64,000 nucleotides of DNA from Azotobacter bryophylli (GCF_042643485.1 NZ_JBHRSJ010000004.1:1-64000); one strand, 5' to 3'. Shown: positions 23,791 to 36,025, numbered from the stretch's first letter. Numbers and translations: made by a program. Notes: generated from the letters alone by a model not told the origin.

Positions 23791-24477
23791 ATGACACAGG
23801 GAAAAACCGCCTTGGTCGTCGGCGCCTCGCGCGGACTCGGGTTCGGGCTGGTCGGACAGCTGCGCGCCGCGGGCTGGCAGGTGATCGCCACGGTGCGCGA
23901 CGACCGCGGCGCCGAGGCGCTGAAGGCCGTGCCGGGCGTGCGCGTCGAAACGCTGGAGATCACCGACGGCGGCAGCGCCGAAGCCCTGGCCGGCCGCCTG
24001 CAGGGCACCCGGCTGGATCTGCTGTTGGTCAACGCCGGCATCTCCGGCCCCCGCTTGGAGTCGCTGCTGGAGGCCGACGAGGCGGAGGTCGCCCGGCTGT
24101 TCCTGACCAACGCCGTGGCCCCGGTGCGCCTCGCCGAGCGCCTGCTGCCGCTGGTGGAGCCGAGCCGCGGGGTGATCGCCTTCATGAGTTCGGTGATGGG
24201 CAGCCTGGAGCTCGGCCCCGGCATGGGCATGCCGCTGTACGGCGCCAGCAAGGCCGCGCTCAACCACCTGAGCCGCAGCTTCGCCGCCGGCCTGGGCGAA
24301 GCCGGCCCGACCGTGCTGTCGCTGCACCCGGGCTGGGTGAAGACCGACATGGGCGGGGAAGAGGCCCCGCTGGATGTGGAAACCAGCTGCAGGGGCCTGG
24401 TCGAGGTGATCGGCCGCGCCGCCGGCCAGGGCGGCCATCGCTATCTCGACTACCAGGGCCAGACGCTGCCCTGGTGA
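23791..24477 (+). CDS. SDR-family oxidoreductase
   Basis: 228 aa starting MTQGKTALVVGASRGLG. The nucleotide-binding GASRGLGFGL motif, LLVNAGIS, and the catalytic YGASKAALN (YxxxK) with SSVMGS before it are all present, so it should be an active classical short-chain dehydrogenase, probably NADP-dependent given the arginine-rich VRDDRG after the second strand. The substrate is unknown. It lies alone between cobM and the purine genes and is not clearly tied to either. Confidence 0.85.
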   Translation: MTQGKTALVVGASRGLGFGLVGQLRAAGWQVIATVRDDRGAEALKAVPGVRVETLEITDGGSAEALAGRLQGTRLDLLLVNAGISGPRLESLLEADEAEVARLFLTNAVAPVRLAERLLPLVEPSRGVIAFMSSVMGSLELGPGMGMPLYGASKAALNHLSRSFAAGLGEAGPTVLSLHPGWVKTDMGGEEAPLDVETSCRGLVEVIGRAAGQGGHRYLDYQGQTLPW

Positions 24478-24603
24478 GCCGGGCCCGGGTGGGCACGCCC
24501 CGCCCGGACCGCTATCATGCGCGCGCTGCCTTCGCGGCCCCTGGATCAGCAGACAGGGCATAACTGAGCTGGCCCTTTCCCGTTATCGAAGGAGGAGCCG
24601 GCC

Positions 24604-25956
24604 ATGCCCGCCGCCCGCATCTGGATCAAGAACCCCCTCGCCCTCTTCACCGCCAACGACCGCGACGCCGCCGGCGGACTGGTGGTGGAGAACGGCGTCA
24701 TCGCCGAGCTGCTCGGCGCCGGCCAGGCGCCGGCCCGGCCGGTGGACAGCACCTTCGACGCCCGCGAGCACGTGGTGCTGCCGGGGCTGGTCAACACCCA
24801 TCACCACTTCTACCAGACCCTCACCCGCGCCTGGGCGCCGGTGGTCAACCAGCCGCTGTTCCCCTGGCTGAAGACCCTCTACCCGGTGTGGGCGCGACTG
24901 ACCCCGGAGCAGCTCGCCCTGGCCAGCCGGGTCGCCCTGGCCGAGCTGCTGCTCTCCGGCTGCACCACCGCGGCGGACCACCACTACCTGTTCCCCCGGG
25001 GGCTGGAGGAGGCCATTGACGTGCAGGTGGAGGCGGTGCGCGAGCTCGGCCTGCGCGCCCTGCTCTGCCGCGGTTCCATGAGCCTGGGCGAGGCCGACGG
25101 CGGCCTGCCGCCGCAGCGGACGGTGCAGCCGGCCGAGGCGATCCTCGCCGACGGCGAGCGGCTGATCCGCCGCTACCACGAGCGCGGGCCCGGCGCGCGG
25201 GTCCAGATCGCCCTGGCGCCCTGCTCGCCCTTCTCGGTGACCCCGGAGATCATGCGCGCCAGCGCCGAGCTGGCCGAGCGCCATGACGTGCGCCTGCACA
25301 CCCACCTGGCCGAGACCCTGGACGAGGAAGCCTTCTGCCTGCAGCGCTTCGGCCTGCGCACCGTGGACTACCTGGACAGCGTCGGCTGGCTCGGCCCGCG
25401 CACCTGGCTGGCCCACGGCATCCACTTCAATGCGCAGGAGATCGCCCGACTGGGCGCCGCCGGCACCGGCGTGTGCCACTGCCCGGTATCCAACATGCGC
25501 CTGGCCTCGGGCATCTGCCCGACCCTCGAGCTGGAGGACGCCGGCGCCCCGCTGGGCCTCGGCGTCGACGGCTCGGCCTCCAACGACGCCTCCAACCTCA
25601 TCTTCGAGGCGCGCCAGGCGCTCTACCTGCAGCGCCTGCGCTACGGCGCCGAACGGATCACGCCGCAGCGGGTCCTCGGCTGGGCCACCCGCGGCTCGGC
25701 GCGCCTGCTCGGACGCGACGACATCGGCGAGCTGGCGGTGGGCCGGCAGGCCGATCTGGCCCTCTTCAAGCTGGACGAGCTGCGCTTCTCCGGCAGCCAC
25801 GACCCGCTCGCCGCCCTGCTGCTGTGCGGCGCCGAGCGTGCCGACCGGGTGATGGTCGGCGGCCGCTGGCGGGTGATCGACGGCCGGATCGAGGACCTCG
25901 ACCTCGCCGCCCTGATCGCCGCGCACCGCCGGGCGGCGCGGCAACTGGTGGGCTGA
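24604..25956 (+). CDS. 8-oxoguanine deaminase
   Basis: 450 aa amidohydrolase with the metal-binding LPGLVNTHHHFYQTLTR, then LHTHLAETLDEEAF, then LAHGIHFNAQE, then CPVSNMRLASG and GLGVDGSASNDASN motifs. This is the set seen in the Pseudomonas 8-oxoguanine deaminase group (relatives of atrazine/guanine deaminases). It would convert 8-oxoguanine to urate and ammonia, bypassing xanthine dehydrogenase. GAAGGAGGAG precedes the ATG. It is followed by its own terminator, so it is a separate unit from the xdh operon. Cytosine or isoxanthopterin deaminase activity is a less likely alternative. Confidence 0.82.
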   Translation: MPAARIWIKNPLALFTANDRDAAGGLVVENGVIAELLGAGQAPARPVDSTFDAREHVVLPGLVNTHHHFYQTLTRAWAPVVNQPLFPWLKTLYPVWARLTPEQLALASRVALAELLLSGCTTAADHHYLFPRGLEEAIDVQVEAVRELGLRALLCRGSMSLGEADGGLPPQRTVQPAEAILADGERLIRRYHERGPGARVQIALAPCSPFSVTPEIMRASAELAERHDVRLHTHLAETLDEEAFCLQRFGLRTVDYLDSVGWLGPRTWLAHGIHFNAQEIARLGAAGTGVCHCPVSNMRLASGICPTLELEDAGAPLGLGVDGSASNDASNLIFEARQALYLQRLRYGAERITPQRVLGWATRGSARLLGRDDIGELAVGRQADLALFKLDELRFSGSHDPLAALLLCGAERADRVMVGGRWRVIDGRIEDLDLAALIAAHRRAARQLVG

Positions 25957-26078
25957 TCCGCGACCGGCCGGGCGAGCGCGGGCCGGACGGGGCCCCATGC
26001 ACCATCCGAAGGCCGTGCCGAGCCGCCGCGCACCAGCAGCGCCCAGTCCGGGCGCCAGGCGGGCACGCCGGGGGCCGC

Positions 26079-26103
26079 GGCTTTCCGGAAAGCCTGATTT
26101 TTT
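26079..26103 (+). terminator. Intrinsic terminator after the 8-oxoguanine deaminase gene
   Basis: The palindrome GGCTTTCCGGAAAGCC can fold as a six-pair stem with a CCGG loop and is followed by TGATTTTTT. It ends eight bases before the sigma-54-like promoter of the next gene, separating the two transcripts. Confidence 0.8.
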
Positions 26104-26110
26104 GTCTGAT

Positions 26111-26126
26111 TGGTCAGCTTTTTGCA
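26111..26126 (+). promoter_or_regulatory. Sigma-54 (-24/-12) promoter of the purine-catabolism operon
   Basis: TGGTCAGCTTTTTGCA matches the RpoN consensus TGGCACG-N4-TTGCA with the invariant GG and GC ten bases apart. A start about 12 bases past the GC would give a leader of roughly 33 bases before the BMP-type gene. A nearly identical sequence precedes the urate permease gene at 60726. Confidence 0.8.
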
Positions 26127-26169
26127 GAAGGCAGGCTGACCGAAACAATGTCCCGGAGTTTCCCCGACC

Positions 26170-27240
26170 ATGAAGTCCAAACACCTGCTCCGAAGCCTGG
26201 CCGCCGCCGTCGGCTTCGCCACCGTCCTCGGCGCATCCGCCGATCCGCTCAAGGTCGGCTTCGTCTACCTCGGCAGCATCGGCGACCACGGCTGGACCTA
26301 CCAGCACGAACAGGGACGCAAGCAGCTGCAGGAACAGCTCGGCGAGCAGGTGCAGACCACCTACGTCGAGAACGTGCCGGAGAGCGGCGACGCCGAGCGG
26401 GTGATCCGCAACCTGGCCAAGGGCGGCTACGACCTGGTGTTCGCCACCTCCTTCGGCTACATGAACCCGACCGCCAAGGTCGCCCGGCAATTCCCCCAGG
26501 TGACCTTCGAGCACGCCACCGGCTACAAGCAGGACCGGAACCTCGGCACCTACATGGCGCGCACCTACGAGGGCCGCTACGTCGGCGGCTTCCTCGCGGC
26601 GAAGATGACCAGGAGCCGGAAGATCGGCTACATCGCCTCCTTCCCCATCCCGGAGGTGATCCGCGACATCAACGCCATCCAGCTGGCCCTGGACAAGTAC
26701 AACCCCGGCAGCGAGGTCAAGGTGGTCTGGGTCAACACCTGGTTCGACCCGGGCAAGGAGGCCGACGCCGCCAACGCCCTGATCGACCAGGGCGTCGACG
26801 TGATCTTCCAGCACACCGACAGCCCGGCGCCGATCCAGGCGGCCCAGCGCCGCGGCGTCTACTCGGTGGGCTACGCTTCGGACATGGCCCACTTCGGGCC
26901 GGACTCGGTGCTGACCTCCATCGTCAACAACTGGGGCCCGCACTACGTCAAGTCCGCCCGGGCGGTGCTGGACGGCAGCTGGAAGCCCCAGGACTACTGG
27001 GGCGGACTGGACGACGAGACGGTGCAGCTGCCGCTCAGCGAGCGGGTGCCGGCGGAGGTCAGGGCCGAGGCCCAGGCGCTCGTCGAGGAGATCAAGAGCG
27101 GCCGCTTCCATCCCTTCACCGGGCCGATCAGGGACCAGGCCGGCAGCGTGCGCATCGCCGAGGGCGCGACGGCGAGCAGGGCCGAGCTGGCGTCGATGGA
27201 CTACTACGTGGCGGGGATCAAGGCGCAACTGCCGAAATGA
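26170..27240 (+). CDS. BMP/PnrA-family nucleoside or purine-binding periplasmic protein
   Basis: 356 aa. The N-terminal signal peptide (MKSKHLLRSLAAAVGFATVLGASA) lacks a lipobox cysteine, so it is probably a free periplasmic protein rather than the lipoprotein usual for the family. LKVGFVYLGSIGDHGWTYQHEQG, then ATSFGYMNPTAKVA, then FQHTDSPAPIQAAQRRGV match the basic-membrane-protein/PnrA fold that binds nucleosides. It begins the operon with the oxygenase, deaminase and xdhABC genes, pointing to a purine ligand. The matching ABC permease and ATPase genes are not in the window. Confidence 0.85.
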   Translation: MKSKHLLRSLAAAVGFATVLGASADPLKVGFVYLGSIGDHGWTYQHEQGRKQLQEQLGEQVQTTYVENVPESGDAERVIRNLAKGGYDLVFATSFGYMNPTAKVARQFPQVTFEHATGYKQDRNLGTYMARTYEGRYVGGFLAAKMTRSRKIGYIASFPIPEVIRDINAIQLALDKYNPGSEVKVVWVNTWFDPGKEADAANALIDQGVDVIFQHTDSPAPIQAAQRRGVYSVGYASDMAHFGPDSVLTSIVNNWGPHYVKSARAVLDGSWKPQDYWGGLDDETVQLPLSERVPAEVRAEAQALVEEIKSGRFHPFTGPIRDQAGSVRIAEGATASRAELASMDYYVAGIKAQLPK

Positions 27241-27308
27241 CCGCCCTCGCGGATGCGCCCGAGGCCATCCGCGCGGCCACCCCGAACCAGAAGGCTCCCG
27301 GAATCGCC

Positions 27309-28265
27309 ATGGATTCGCTACCGATCATCGACATCTCGCCCCTCTACCGCCGCGACGAGAGCGCCTGGCGCGCCGTCGCCGGCCGCATCGACCGCGCCTG
27401 CCGGGAATGGGGCTTCTTCTACATCGAAGGCCATCCGATCGGCGCCGAGCGCATCGCCGCGCTGAGCGATCTGGCCCGGCGCTTCTTCGCCCTGCCGCTG
27501 GCGGAGAAGCGGCGGATCGACATCGCCGGCAGCGGCCACCACCGCGGCTACGGCGCCCTCGCCGCCGAGCAGCTCGACCCGGCGCAGCCCGGCGATTGCA
27601 AGGAAACCTTCGACATGGGCTTCCACCTGCCCGCCGACCACCCGGAGGTGCTCGCCGGCAAGCCGCTGCGCGGCCCCAACCGGCACCCGGCGCTGGAGGG
27701 CTGGGAGACGCTGCTGGAAAGCCATTACCGCGACATGCACGAGCTGAGCTGCACGGTGCTGCGCGCCATCGCCCTGGCCCTGGGCATCGAGCGGGACTTC
27801 TTCGACCGGCGCTTCCGCCAGCCGGCCAGCGTCCTGCGCCTGATCCACTATCCGCCGCAGCAGGGCGCCGAACGACCGGGCGCCGGGGAGCACACGGACT
27901 ACGGCTGCATCACCCTGCTCCACCAGGACCGGGTCGGCGGCCTGCAGGTGCGCGCCCGGCGCGGCCAGTGGATCGACGCACCGCCGCGGGACGGCACCTT
28001 CGTGGTCAACATCGGCGACATGATGGCGCGCTGGAGCAACGACCGTTACCGCTCCACGGCGCACCGGGTGATCAGCCCACGGGAACAGGACCGCTACGCC
28101 ATGCCGTTCTTCGCCGAACCGCACCCGGAGACCGCGATCGCCTGCCTGCCCGGCTGCCAGGACGCGGAGCGCCCGCCGCACTACCCGCCCACCACCTGCG
28201 CCGAGTGGCTGCTGTCGCGTTTCGCCGCCACCTACGCCCATCGCCGCGGGGATGTCGCAGGTTGA
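27309..28265 (+). CDS. 2-oxoglutarate/Fe(II)-dependent oxygenase, isopenicillin N synthase family
   Basis: 318 aa from the ATG before DSLPIIDISPL. An in-frame ATG at 27237 overlapping the previous stop (ATGA) would add 24 residues. The N-terminal DIOX_N domain has REWGFFYIEGHPI. The catalytic core has GEHTDYGCITLLHQDRVGGLQV with the HxD iron ligands, STAHRVISPREQDRYAMPFF with the distal His, and R-x-S-type 2OG binding. It is a soluble oxygenase of unknown substrate; its place between the purine-binding protein and adenine/adenosine deaminase suggests a purine or related N-heterocycle. Family members have very diverse reactions, so the substrate is not assigned. Confidence 0.85.
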   Translation: MDSLPIIDISPLYRRDESAWRAVAGRIDRACREWGFFYIEGHPIGAERIAALSDLARRFFALPLAEKRRIDIAGSGHHRGYGALAAEQLDPAQPGDCKETFDMGFHLPADHPEVLAGKPLRGPNRHPALEGWETLLESHYRDMHELSCTVLRAIALALGIERDFFDRRFRQPASVLRLIHYPPQQGAERPGAGEHTDYGCITLLHQDRVGGLQVRARRGQWIDAPPRDGTFVVNIGDMMARWSNDRYRSTAHRVISPREQDRYAMPFFAEPHPETAIACLPGCQDAERPPHYPPTTCAEWLLSRFAATYAHRRGDVAG

Positions 28266-28330
28266 ACTTTGGAAACACCGGCGGGTGGATTAGGCTGCGC
28301 GGATCCATCACCGAAGGAGAAGCACCCGTC

Positions 28331-29278
28331 ATGCACGCCTGGCTGAACGCCCTGCCCAAAGCCGAATTGCACCTGCACCTGGAAGGCACCCTGGAGCCCG
28401 AGCTGCTGTTCGCCCTCGCCGAACGCAACAAGGTCGCCCTGCCCTGGCCCGACGTAGAGAGCCTGCGCCGCGCCTACGCCTTCCACAACCTGCAGGAGTT
28501 CCTCGACCTCTACTACCGCGGCGCCGACGTGCTGCGCACCGAGCAGGACTTCTACGACCTGACCTGGGCCTACCTGAAGAAGTGCCGGGAGCAGAACGTC
28601 ATCCACACCGAGCCCTTCTTCGATCCGCAGACCCACACCGACCGCGGCATCCCCTTCGAGACGGTGCTGACCGGCATCGAGCAGGCGCTCAAGGACGGCC
28701 GCGAACAGCTCGGCATCAGCAGCGGGCTGATCCTCTCCTTCCTGCGCCACCTGCCGGAAGAAGCGGCGCAGCAGACCCTCGACCAGGCCCTGCGCTTCCG
28801 CCACGCCTTCATCGCCGTGGGCCTGGACAGCTCCGAGAAGGGCCATCCGCCGAGCAAGTTCCAGCGCGTGTTCGACCGCGCCCGCGCCGAGGGCTTCGTC
28901 GCCGTCGCCCACGCCGGCGAGGAAGGCCCGCCGGAATACATCTGGGAAGCCCTCGACCTGCTCAAGGTCAAGCGCATCGACCACGGCGTGCGCGCCGCGG
29001 AGGACCCAAAGCTGCTGGAGCGGCTGATCGAGGAGCAGATCCCGCTGACGGTCTGCCCGCTGTCCAACGTCAAGCTCCGCGTGTTCAAGGACATGGCCGA
29101 GCACAACATCCTCAAGCTGCTGGAGATGGGCGTGAAGGTCACGGTGAACTCCGACGACCCGGCCTACTTCGGCGGCTACGTCACGGAAAACTTCATGGCC
29201 CTGCACGAGAGTCTCGGCATGACCCGCGAGCAGGCCGAACGCCTGATCCAGAACAGCCTGGACGCGCGGCTGGTGTGA
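28331..29278 (+). CDS. add: Adenine/adenosine deaminase (Add family)
   Basis: 315 aa starting MHAWLNALPKAELHLHLEGTLEP, carrying the HxH zinc ligands of the adenosyl/adenine deaminase family. It also has VAVAHAGEEGPPEYIWEAL, RIDHGVRAAEDP and TVNSDDPAYFGGYV with the catalytic residues. Pseudomonas proteins of this length in purine clusters act mainly on adenine, giving hypoxanthine and ammonia; true adenosine deaminase activity is the alternative. GAAGGAG precedes the ATG. It feeds hypoxanthine to XdhAB encoded directly downstream. Confidence 0.87.
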   Translation: MHAWLNALPKAELHLHLEGTLEPELLFALAERNKVALPWPDVESLRRAYAFHNLQEFLDLYYRGADVLRTEQDFYDLTWAYLKKCREQNVIHTEPFFDPQTHTDRGIPFETVLTGIEQALKDGREQLGISSGLILSFLRHLPEEAAQQTLDQALRFRHAFIAVGLDSSEKGHPPSKFQRVFDRARAEGFVAVAHAGEEGPPEYIWEALDLLKVKRIDHGVRAAEDPKLLERLIEEQIPLTVCPLSNVKLRVFKDMAEHNILKLLEMGVKVTVNSDDPAYFGGYVTENFMALHESLGMTREQAERLIQNSLDARLV

Positions 29279-29319
29279 ACCGCCGCCCCGTCCGGGGCAC
29301 CACCGACACGGAGTACGCC

Positions 29320-30763
29320 TTGATCCAGTTCCTCCTCAACCACGAACTGCGCAGCGAGCACAGCCTGGACCCGAACCTGACGGTGCTGCGCTACCTGCGC
29401 GAGCACCGGCACAAGACCGGCACCAAGGAAGGCTGCGCCTCGGGCGACTGCGGCGCCTGCACCGTGGTGGTCGGCGAGCTGGACAGCGTCGGCGGGCGCG
29501 AGCGCATCCGCTATCGCACCCTCAATGCCTGCCTGACCTTCGTGGCGGCGCTGCACGGCAAGCAGCTGCTGACCGTGGAGGACCTGCAGCATGGGGGCGA
29601 CCTGCACCCCGTGCAGCAGGCGATGGTCGACTGCCACGCCTCGCAGTGCGGCTACTGCACGCCGGGGTTCGTCATGTCGCTGTTCGCCCTGCGCAAGAGC
29701 GTCGAGGGCAGCGATCCGGCGGCCGCGCACCAGGCCCTGGCCGGCAACCTGTGCCGCTGCACCGGCTACCGGCCGATCCTCGCCGCCGCCGAACGGGCCT
29801 GCGCCGACCGCCGGCCGGACCAGTTCGACGCCGCCGAGGCCGAAACCGTCGCCCGGCTCAAGGCCATCGCCCCGCGCCGGACCGCCGAGCTGGGCGACGG
29901 CGAGAAGCGCTGCCTGCTGCCGCTGACCGTGGCCGACCTGGCCGCGCTCTACGAGGCCGAACCCGAGGCGCGCCTGCTGGCCGGCGGCACCGATCTGGCC
30001 CTGGAAGTCACCCAGCAGCAGCGCAGCCTGCCGGTGCTGATCCACCTCGGCCACATCGCGGACATGAAGCGGATCGAGACGTTCGACGACCGCCTGGAAA
30101 TCGGCGCCGCCGCTGCGCTGACCGATTGCCAAGACGCCCTGGCCCGGGAATACCCGGACTTCGGCGAGCTGCTCGGGCGCTTCGCCTCGCAGCAGATCCG
30201 CAACCAGGGCACCCTGGGCGGCAACATCGGCAACGCCTCGCCCATCGGCGACTCGCCGCCGCTGTTGATCGCCCTCGGCGCCAGCCTGCTGCTGCGCAAG
30301 GGCGACCGGAGCCGCACCCTGGCGCTGGAGGACTACTTCCGCGGCTACAAGATCACCGCCCGCGAGGACGGCGAGTTCATCGAGCGGATCATCGTGCCGC
30401 GCGCCCGCGCCGGCCAGGCGTTCCGCGCCTACAAGCTGTCCAAGCGCCTGGACGACGACATCTCCGCCGTGTGCGCGGCCTTCAACCTGACCCTGGCCGA
30501 CGGCGCGGTGCGCGAGGCGCGCATCGCCTTCGGCGGCATGGCGGCGATACCGAAACGGGCTACCGTCTGCGAACGGGCGCTCGCCGGCGCCGTCCTCGAT
30601 GCCGCGCTGATCGAGCGGGCCTGCGCCGCCCTGGCCGAGGACTTCGCCCCGCTCAGCGACTTTCGCGCCAGCCGCGAGTACCGCCTGCTCGCCGCGCAGA
30701 ACCTGCTGCGCAGGTGCTTCATCGAGCTGACCGAGCCGGATATCGAGACGAGGGTGACCCGCC

Positions 30764-30771
<8 letters not shown>
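29320..30771 (+). CDS. xdhA: Xanthine dehydrogenase small subunit XdhA
   Basis: 483 aa. The N-terminal 2Fe-2S ferredoxin domain has GCASGDCGACTVVV, and a second 2Fe-2S domain has SQCGYCTPGFVMS and NLCRCTGYRPI. The FAD domain has LLAGGTDLALEV and IRNQGTLGGNIGNASPIGDSPP. Electrons pass from the molybdenum site on XdhB through the clusters to FAD and NAD. The start is taken as TTG (IQFLLNHELRSEH) with GGAG upstream; a GTG 15 codons earlier is possible. It overlaps xdhB by eight bases. Confidence 0.94.
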
Positions 30772-33201
<2,430 letters not shown>

Positions 33202-33205
<4 letters not shown>

Positions 33206-34038
33206 GCCACATGACCTGGATCGACGCCCTCGCCGAACTCAGGCAGCGCCACGAACCCTGCGTGCTGGTGACCATCGTCGAGGAGCGCGGCTCCACGCCG
33301 CGCAACGCCGGCGCCAAGATGGTGGTCGCCGGCGAGTGGCTCTACGACACCATCGGCGGCGGCCACCTGGAGCACAAGGCCGCGCAGATTGCCCGCGAGA
33401 TGCTGCAAAGCGGCGCACGCGAGCCGCGCCTGGAGCGCTTCGCCCTCGGCGCCAGCCTCGGCCAGTGCTGCGGCGGCGCCACCGTGCTGCTGTTCGAACC
33501 CATGGGCCGGGCGCTGGCGCAGATCGCCGTGTTCGGCGCCGGCCACGTCGGCCGCGCCCTGGTGCCGCTGCTCGCCGCCTTGCCGTGCAGGGTGCGCTGG
33601 ATCGACTCGCGGGAGCGGGAGTTTCCCGAGATCGTCCCGGCCGGGGTGGAGAAAGTAGTCAACGACGAGGTGGTCGAGGAAGTGGCGCGGATGCCGGCCG
33701 GCGCCTACTTCATCGTCATGACCCACGACCATCCGCTGGACCTGGAGCTGAGCGCCGCCATCCTCGGCCGGAACGATTTCGCCTATTACGGTCTGATCGG
33801 TTCGAAGAGCAAGCGCGCCCGCTTCGAGCACCGTCTGTACCAGCGCGGCTTCGCCCCCGAGATCGTGCAGCGCATGCGCTGCCCCATGGGCCTGCCCGAG
33901 GTGAAGGGCAAGCTGCCGATGGAAATCGCCATTTCCGTGGCCGGCGAGGTGATCGCCCACTACAACGCCCATTTCGGCGAGAAACGCCAGGGCGGCGAAA
34001 GCGTCGCCCGGCTGCTGCCGGCCTCGCGCCGCGGCTGA
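33202..34038 (+). CDS. xdhC: XdhC, molybdenum-cofactor insertion chaperone
   Basis: 278 aa. The N-terminal XdhC domain reads CVLVTIVEERGSTPRNAGAKMVV, then TIGGGHLEHKA, then LGQCCGGAT. The C-terminal Rossmann-like domain reads IAVFGAGHVGRALVPLL and then YYGLIGSKSKRARF. It binds molybdopterin, helps sulfurate it and loads it into XdhB. It sits directly after xdhB with an ATGA overlap. Confidence 0.94.
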
Positions 34039-34072
34039 ACCGCGACGCCGGAACGAACCCACGAGAGTCGCC

Positions 34073-35380
34073 ATGCCCCAGACCCGAGCCTACCGCGCCG
34101 CCCTGCTGCACTGCCTCGCCGATCCGCGGGAGGTGGGCGGCGAGGCCTCCCACGAGTATTTCGCCGACGGCCTGCTGGTCGTCGAGGACGGCAGGGTCGT
34201 CCAGCTCGGCGATTCCGGCAGCCTGCTGCCGAAGCTGGCGGCCGGGGTCGAGGTGGTCGAGTACGCGGACGCGCTGATCGTCCCCGGTTTCGTCGACACC
34301 CACGTCCACTATCCGCAGATGGGCGTGATCGGCTCCTACGGCACCCAGCTCCTCGACTGGCTGGAGACCTACACCTTCCCCGCCGAGGGCCGCTTCGCCG
34401 ACCCGGCCCACGCCCGCGATCAGGCCGGGCTGTTCCTGCGCGAGCTGCTGCGCAACGGCACCACCACCGCCCTGGTGTTCAGCACCGTGCACCCGCAGTC
34501 GGTGGACGCCTTCTTCGAGGCAGCGGAAAAACTCAACCTGCGGATGATCGCCGGCAAGGTGCTGATGGACCGCAACGCCCCGGACTACCTGACCGACACC
34601 GCCGAATCCGGCTATGCGCAAAGCCGCGCGCTGATCGAACGCTGGCACGGCAAGGGCCGCCTGCACTACGCGGTCACCCCGCGCTTCGCCCCGACCAGCA
34701 CGCCGGAGCAGCTGCGCCTGGCCGGCCAGTTGCTCGGGGAATACCCCGGCCTCTACCTGCACACCCACCTCTCGGAGAACCGCCAGGAGATCGACTGGGT
34801 CAGGCAGCTGTTCCCCGAGCGCAGCGGCTATCTGGACGTCTACGACCACTACCGGCTGCTCGGGGCGCGCTCGGTGTTCGCCCACGGCGTGCACCTGTGC
34901 GACGAGGAGTGCCGGCGTCTGGGCGAGACCGGCTCGGCGGTGGCCTTCTGCCCGACCTCCAACCTGTTCCTCGGCAGCGGCCTGCTTGATCTAGCCCGCC
35001 TGGAAGGCCACGGCGTGCGGGTCGGTTTGGGCACCGACATCGGCGGCGGCACCAGCTTCTCCCAGCTGCACACCCTGAGCGACGCCTACAAGGTGCTGCA
35101 GCTGCAGGGGCAATCCCTCGACCCGTTCAAGGCGCTGTACCTGGCCACCCTCGGCGGCGCCCGGGCGCTCTACCTGGACGACCGCATCGGCAACCTGCAA
35201 CCGGGCAAGGAAGCGGACTTCGTGGTGCTGGACTACCGGGCCACCCCGCTGATCACCCACCGCCTGGGCGAGGCTCGCACCTTGGCGGAAAGGCTCTTCG
35301 CCCTGATGATCCTCGGCGACGACCGTGCGGTGCTGGAGACCTTCGCCGCCGGCCGCTCGGTGCACCGCCGCGGGTCATAG
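34073..35380 (+). CDS. guaD: Guanine deaminase GuaD
   Basis: 435 aa amidohydrolase. VPGFVDTHVHYPQMGVIGSYGTQLLDWLETYTFPAE, with HxH zinc ligands followed by the guanine-deaminase-specific sequence, is unmistakable. LHTHLSENRQEIDWVR, VFAHGVHLCDEE and LGTDIGGGTSFSQLHT follow. It converts guanine to xanthine, feeding XdhAB. It is the last gene of the run from the BMP protein to guaD; the 34-base gap after xdhC includes a CACGAGAG ribosome-binding region. Confidence 0.95.
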   Translation: MPQTRAYRAALLHCLADPREVGGEASHEYFADGLLVVEDGRVVQLGDSGSLLPKLAAGVEVVEYADALIVPGFVDTHVHYPQMGVIGSYGTQLLDWLETYTFPAEGRFADPAHARDQAGLFLRELLRNGTTTALVFSTVHPQSVDAFFEAAEKLNLRMIAGKVLMDRNAPDYLTDTAESGYAQSRALIERWHGKGRLHYAVTPRFAPTSTPEQLRLAGQLLGEYPGLYLHTHLSENRQEIDWVRQLFPERSGYLDVYDHYRLLGARSVFAHGVHLCDEECRRLGETGSAVAFCPTSNLFLGSGLLDLARLEGHGVRVGLGTDIGGGTSFSQLHTLSDAYKVLQLQGQSLDPFKALYLATLGGARALYLDDRIGNLQPGKEADFVVLDYRATPLITHRLGEARTLAERLFALMILGDDRAVLETFAAGRSVHRRGS

Positions 35381-35582
35381 CCAGCCCGGGAGCAGCGATG
35401 ACGCCGCCGGGCTTCCCCGGGCCTCGCGACCATTCGCCGCGCCGCGGCCGGTCCGAACCGACCAATTGACTAGCCGGATGCCCGCTTTCCCTTCATGGCA
35501 TTAAGCCGTCATCGGCTATCATGACCGCCCCATGAGCCTGATGTCCGGCTCATGGCAGCAATCCCGCGGAGAACCTCCCAAG

Positions 35583-35966
35583 ATGTCCAGCGAATTCACC
35601 AACGGCCAGGCCTTGAAGGGCAAGACCGGCCTGCGTCGCATCCTCAATGCCACCAGCTACTCCCTCGCCGGGCTCAAGGCCGCCTTCGTCGGAGAAGCCG
35701 CCTTCCGCCAGCTGCTGCTGCTGAACGTACTGCTGATTCCTGCGGCCTTCCTGCTGGACGTGAGCCGCGCCGAGCGCGCGGTGATGATCGCGGTGGTGTT
35801 CCTGGCGCCGATCGTCGAGCTGCTCAATTCGGCCATCGAGGCGGCGATCGACCGGATCTCGTACGAGCTGCATCCCCTGTCCAAGCGCGCCAAGGACATG
35901 GGCAGCGCGGCGCAGTTCATGGCGCTGTCGCTGATCGCCCTGGTCTGGGCCAGCATCATCCTCTAG
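35583..35966 (+). CDS. dgkA: Diacylglycerol kinase DgkA
   Basis: 127 aa with three membrane segments. KGKTGLRRILNATSYSLAGLKAAFVGEAAFRQLL, then VVFLAPIVELLNSAIEAAIDRIS (the ENSAIE-type active site, here LNSAIE), then HPLSKRAKDMGSAAQF are canonical for the prokaryotic enzyme. It recycles diacylglycerol left from periplasmic glucan or LPS decoration at the inner membrane. GGAGAA precedes the ATG at a loose distance; an in-frame ATG at 35532 is less likely. It lies next to the CptA phosphoethanolamine transferase, whose reaction releases diacylglycerol. Confidence 0.95.
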   Translation: MSSEFTNGQALKGKTGLRRILNATSYSLAGLKAAFVGEAAFRQLLLLNVLLIPAAFLLDVSRAERAVMIAVVFLAPIVELLNSAIEAAIDRISYELHPLSKRAKDMGSAAQFMALSLIALVWASIIL

Positions 35967-36025
35967 CCCGCCGCGACCCGAGGGCGATCCTCGGGCCTTG
36001 GCCGCCCTCCCGAACGCGCAAGGCG

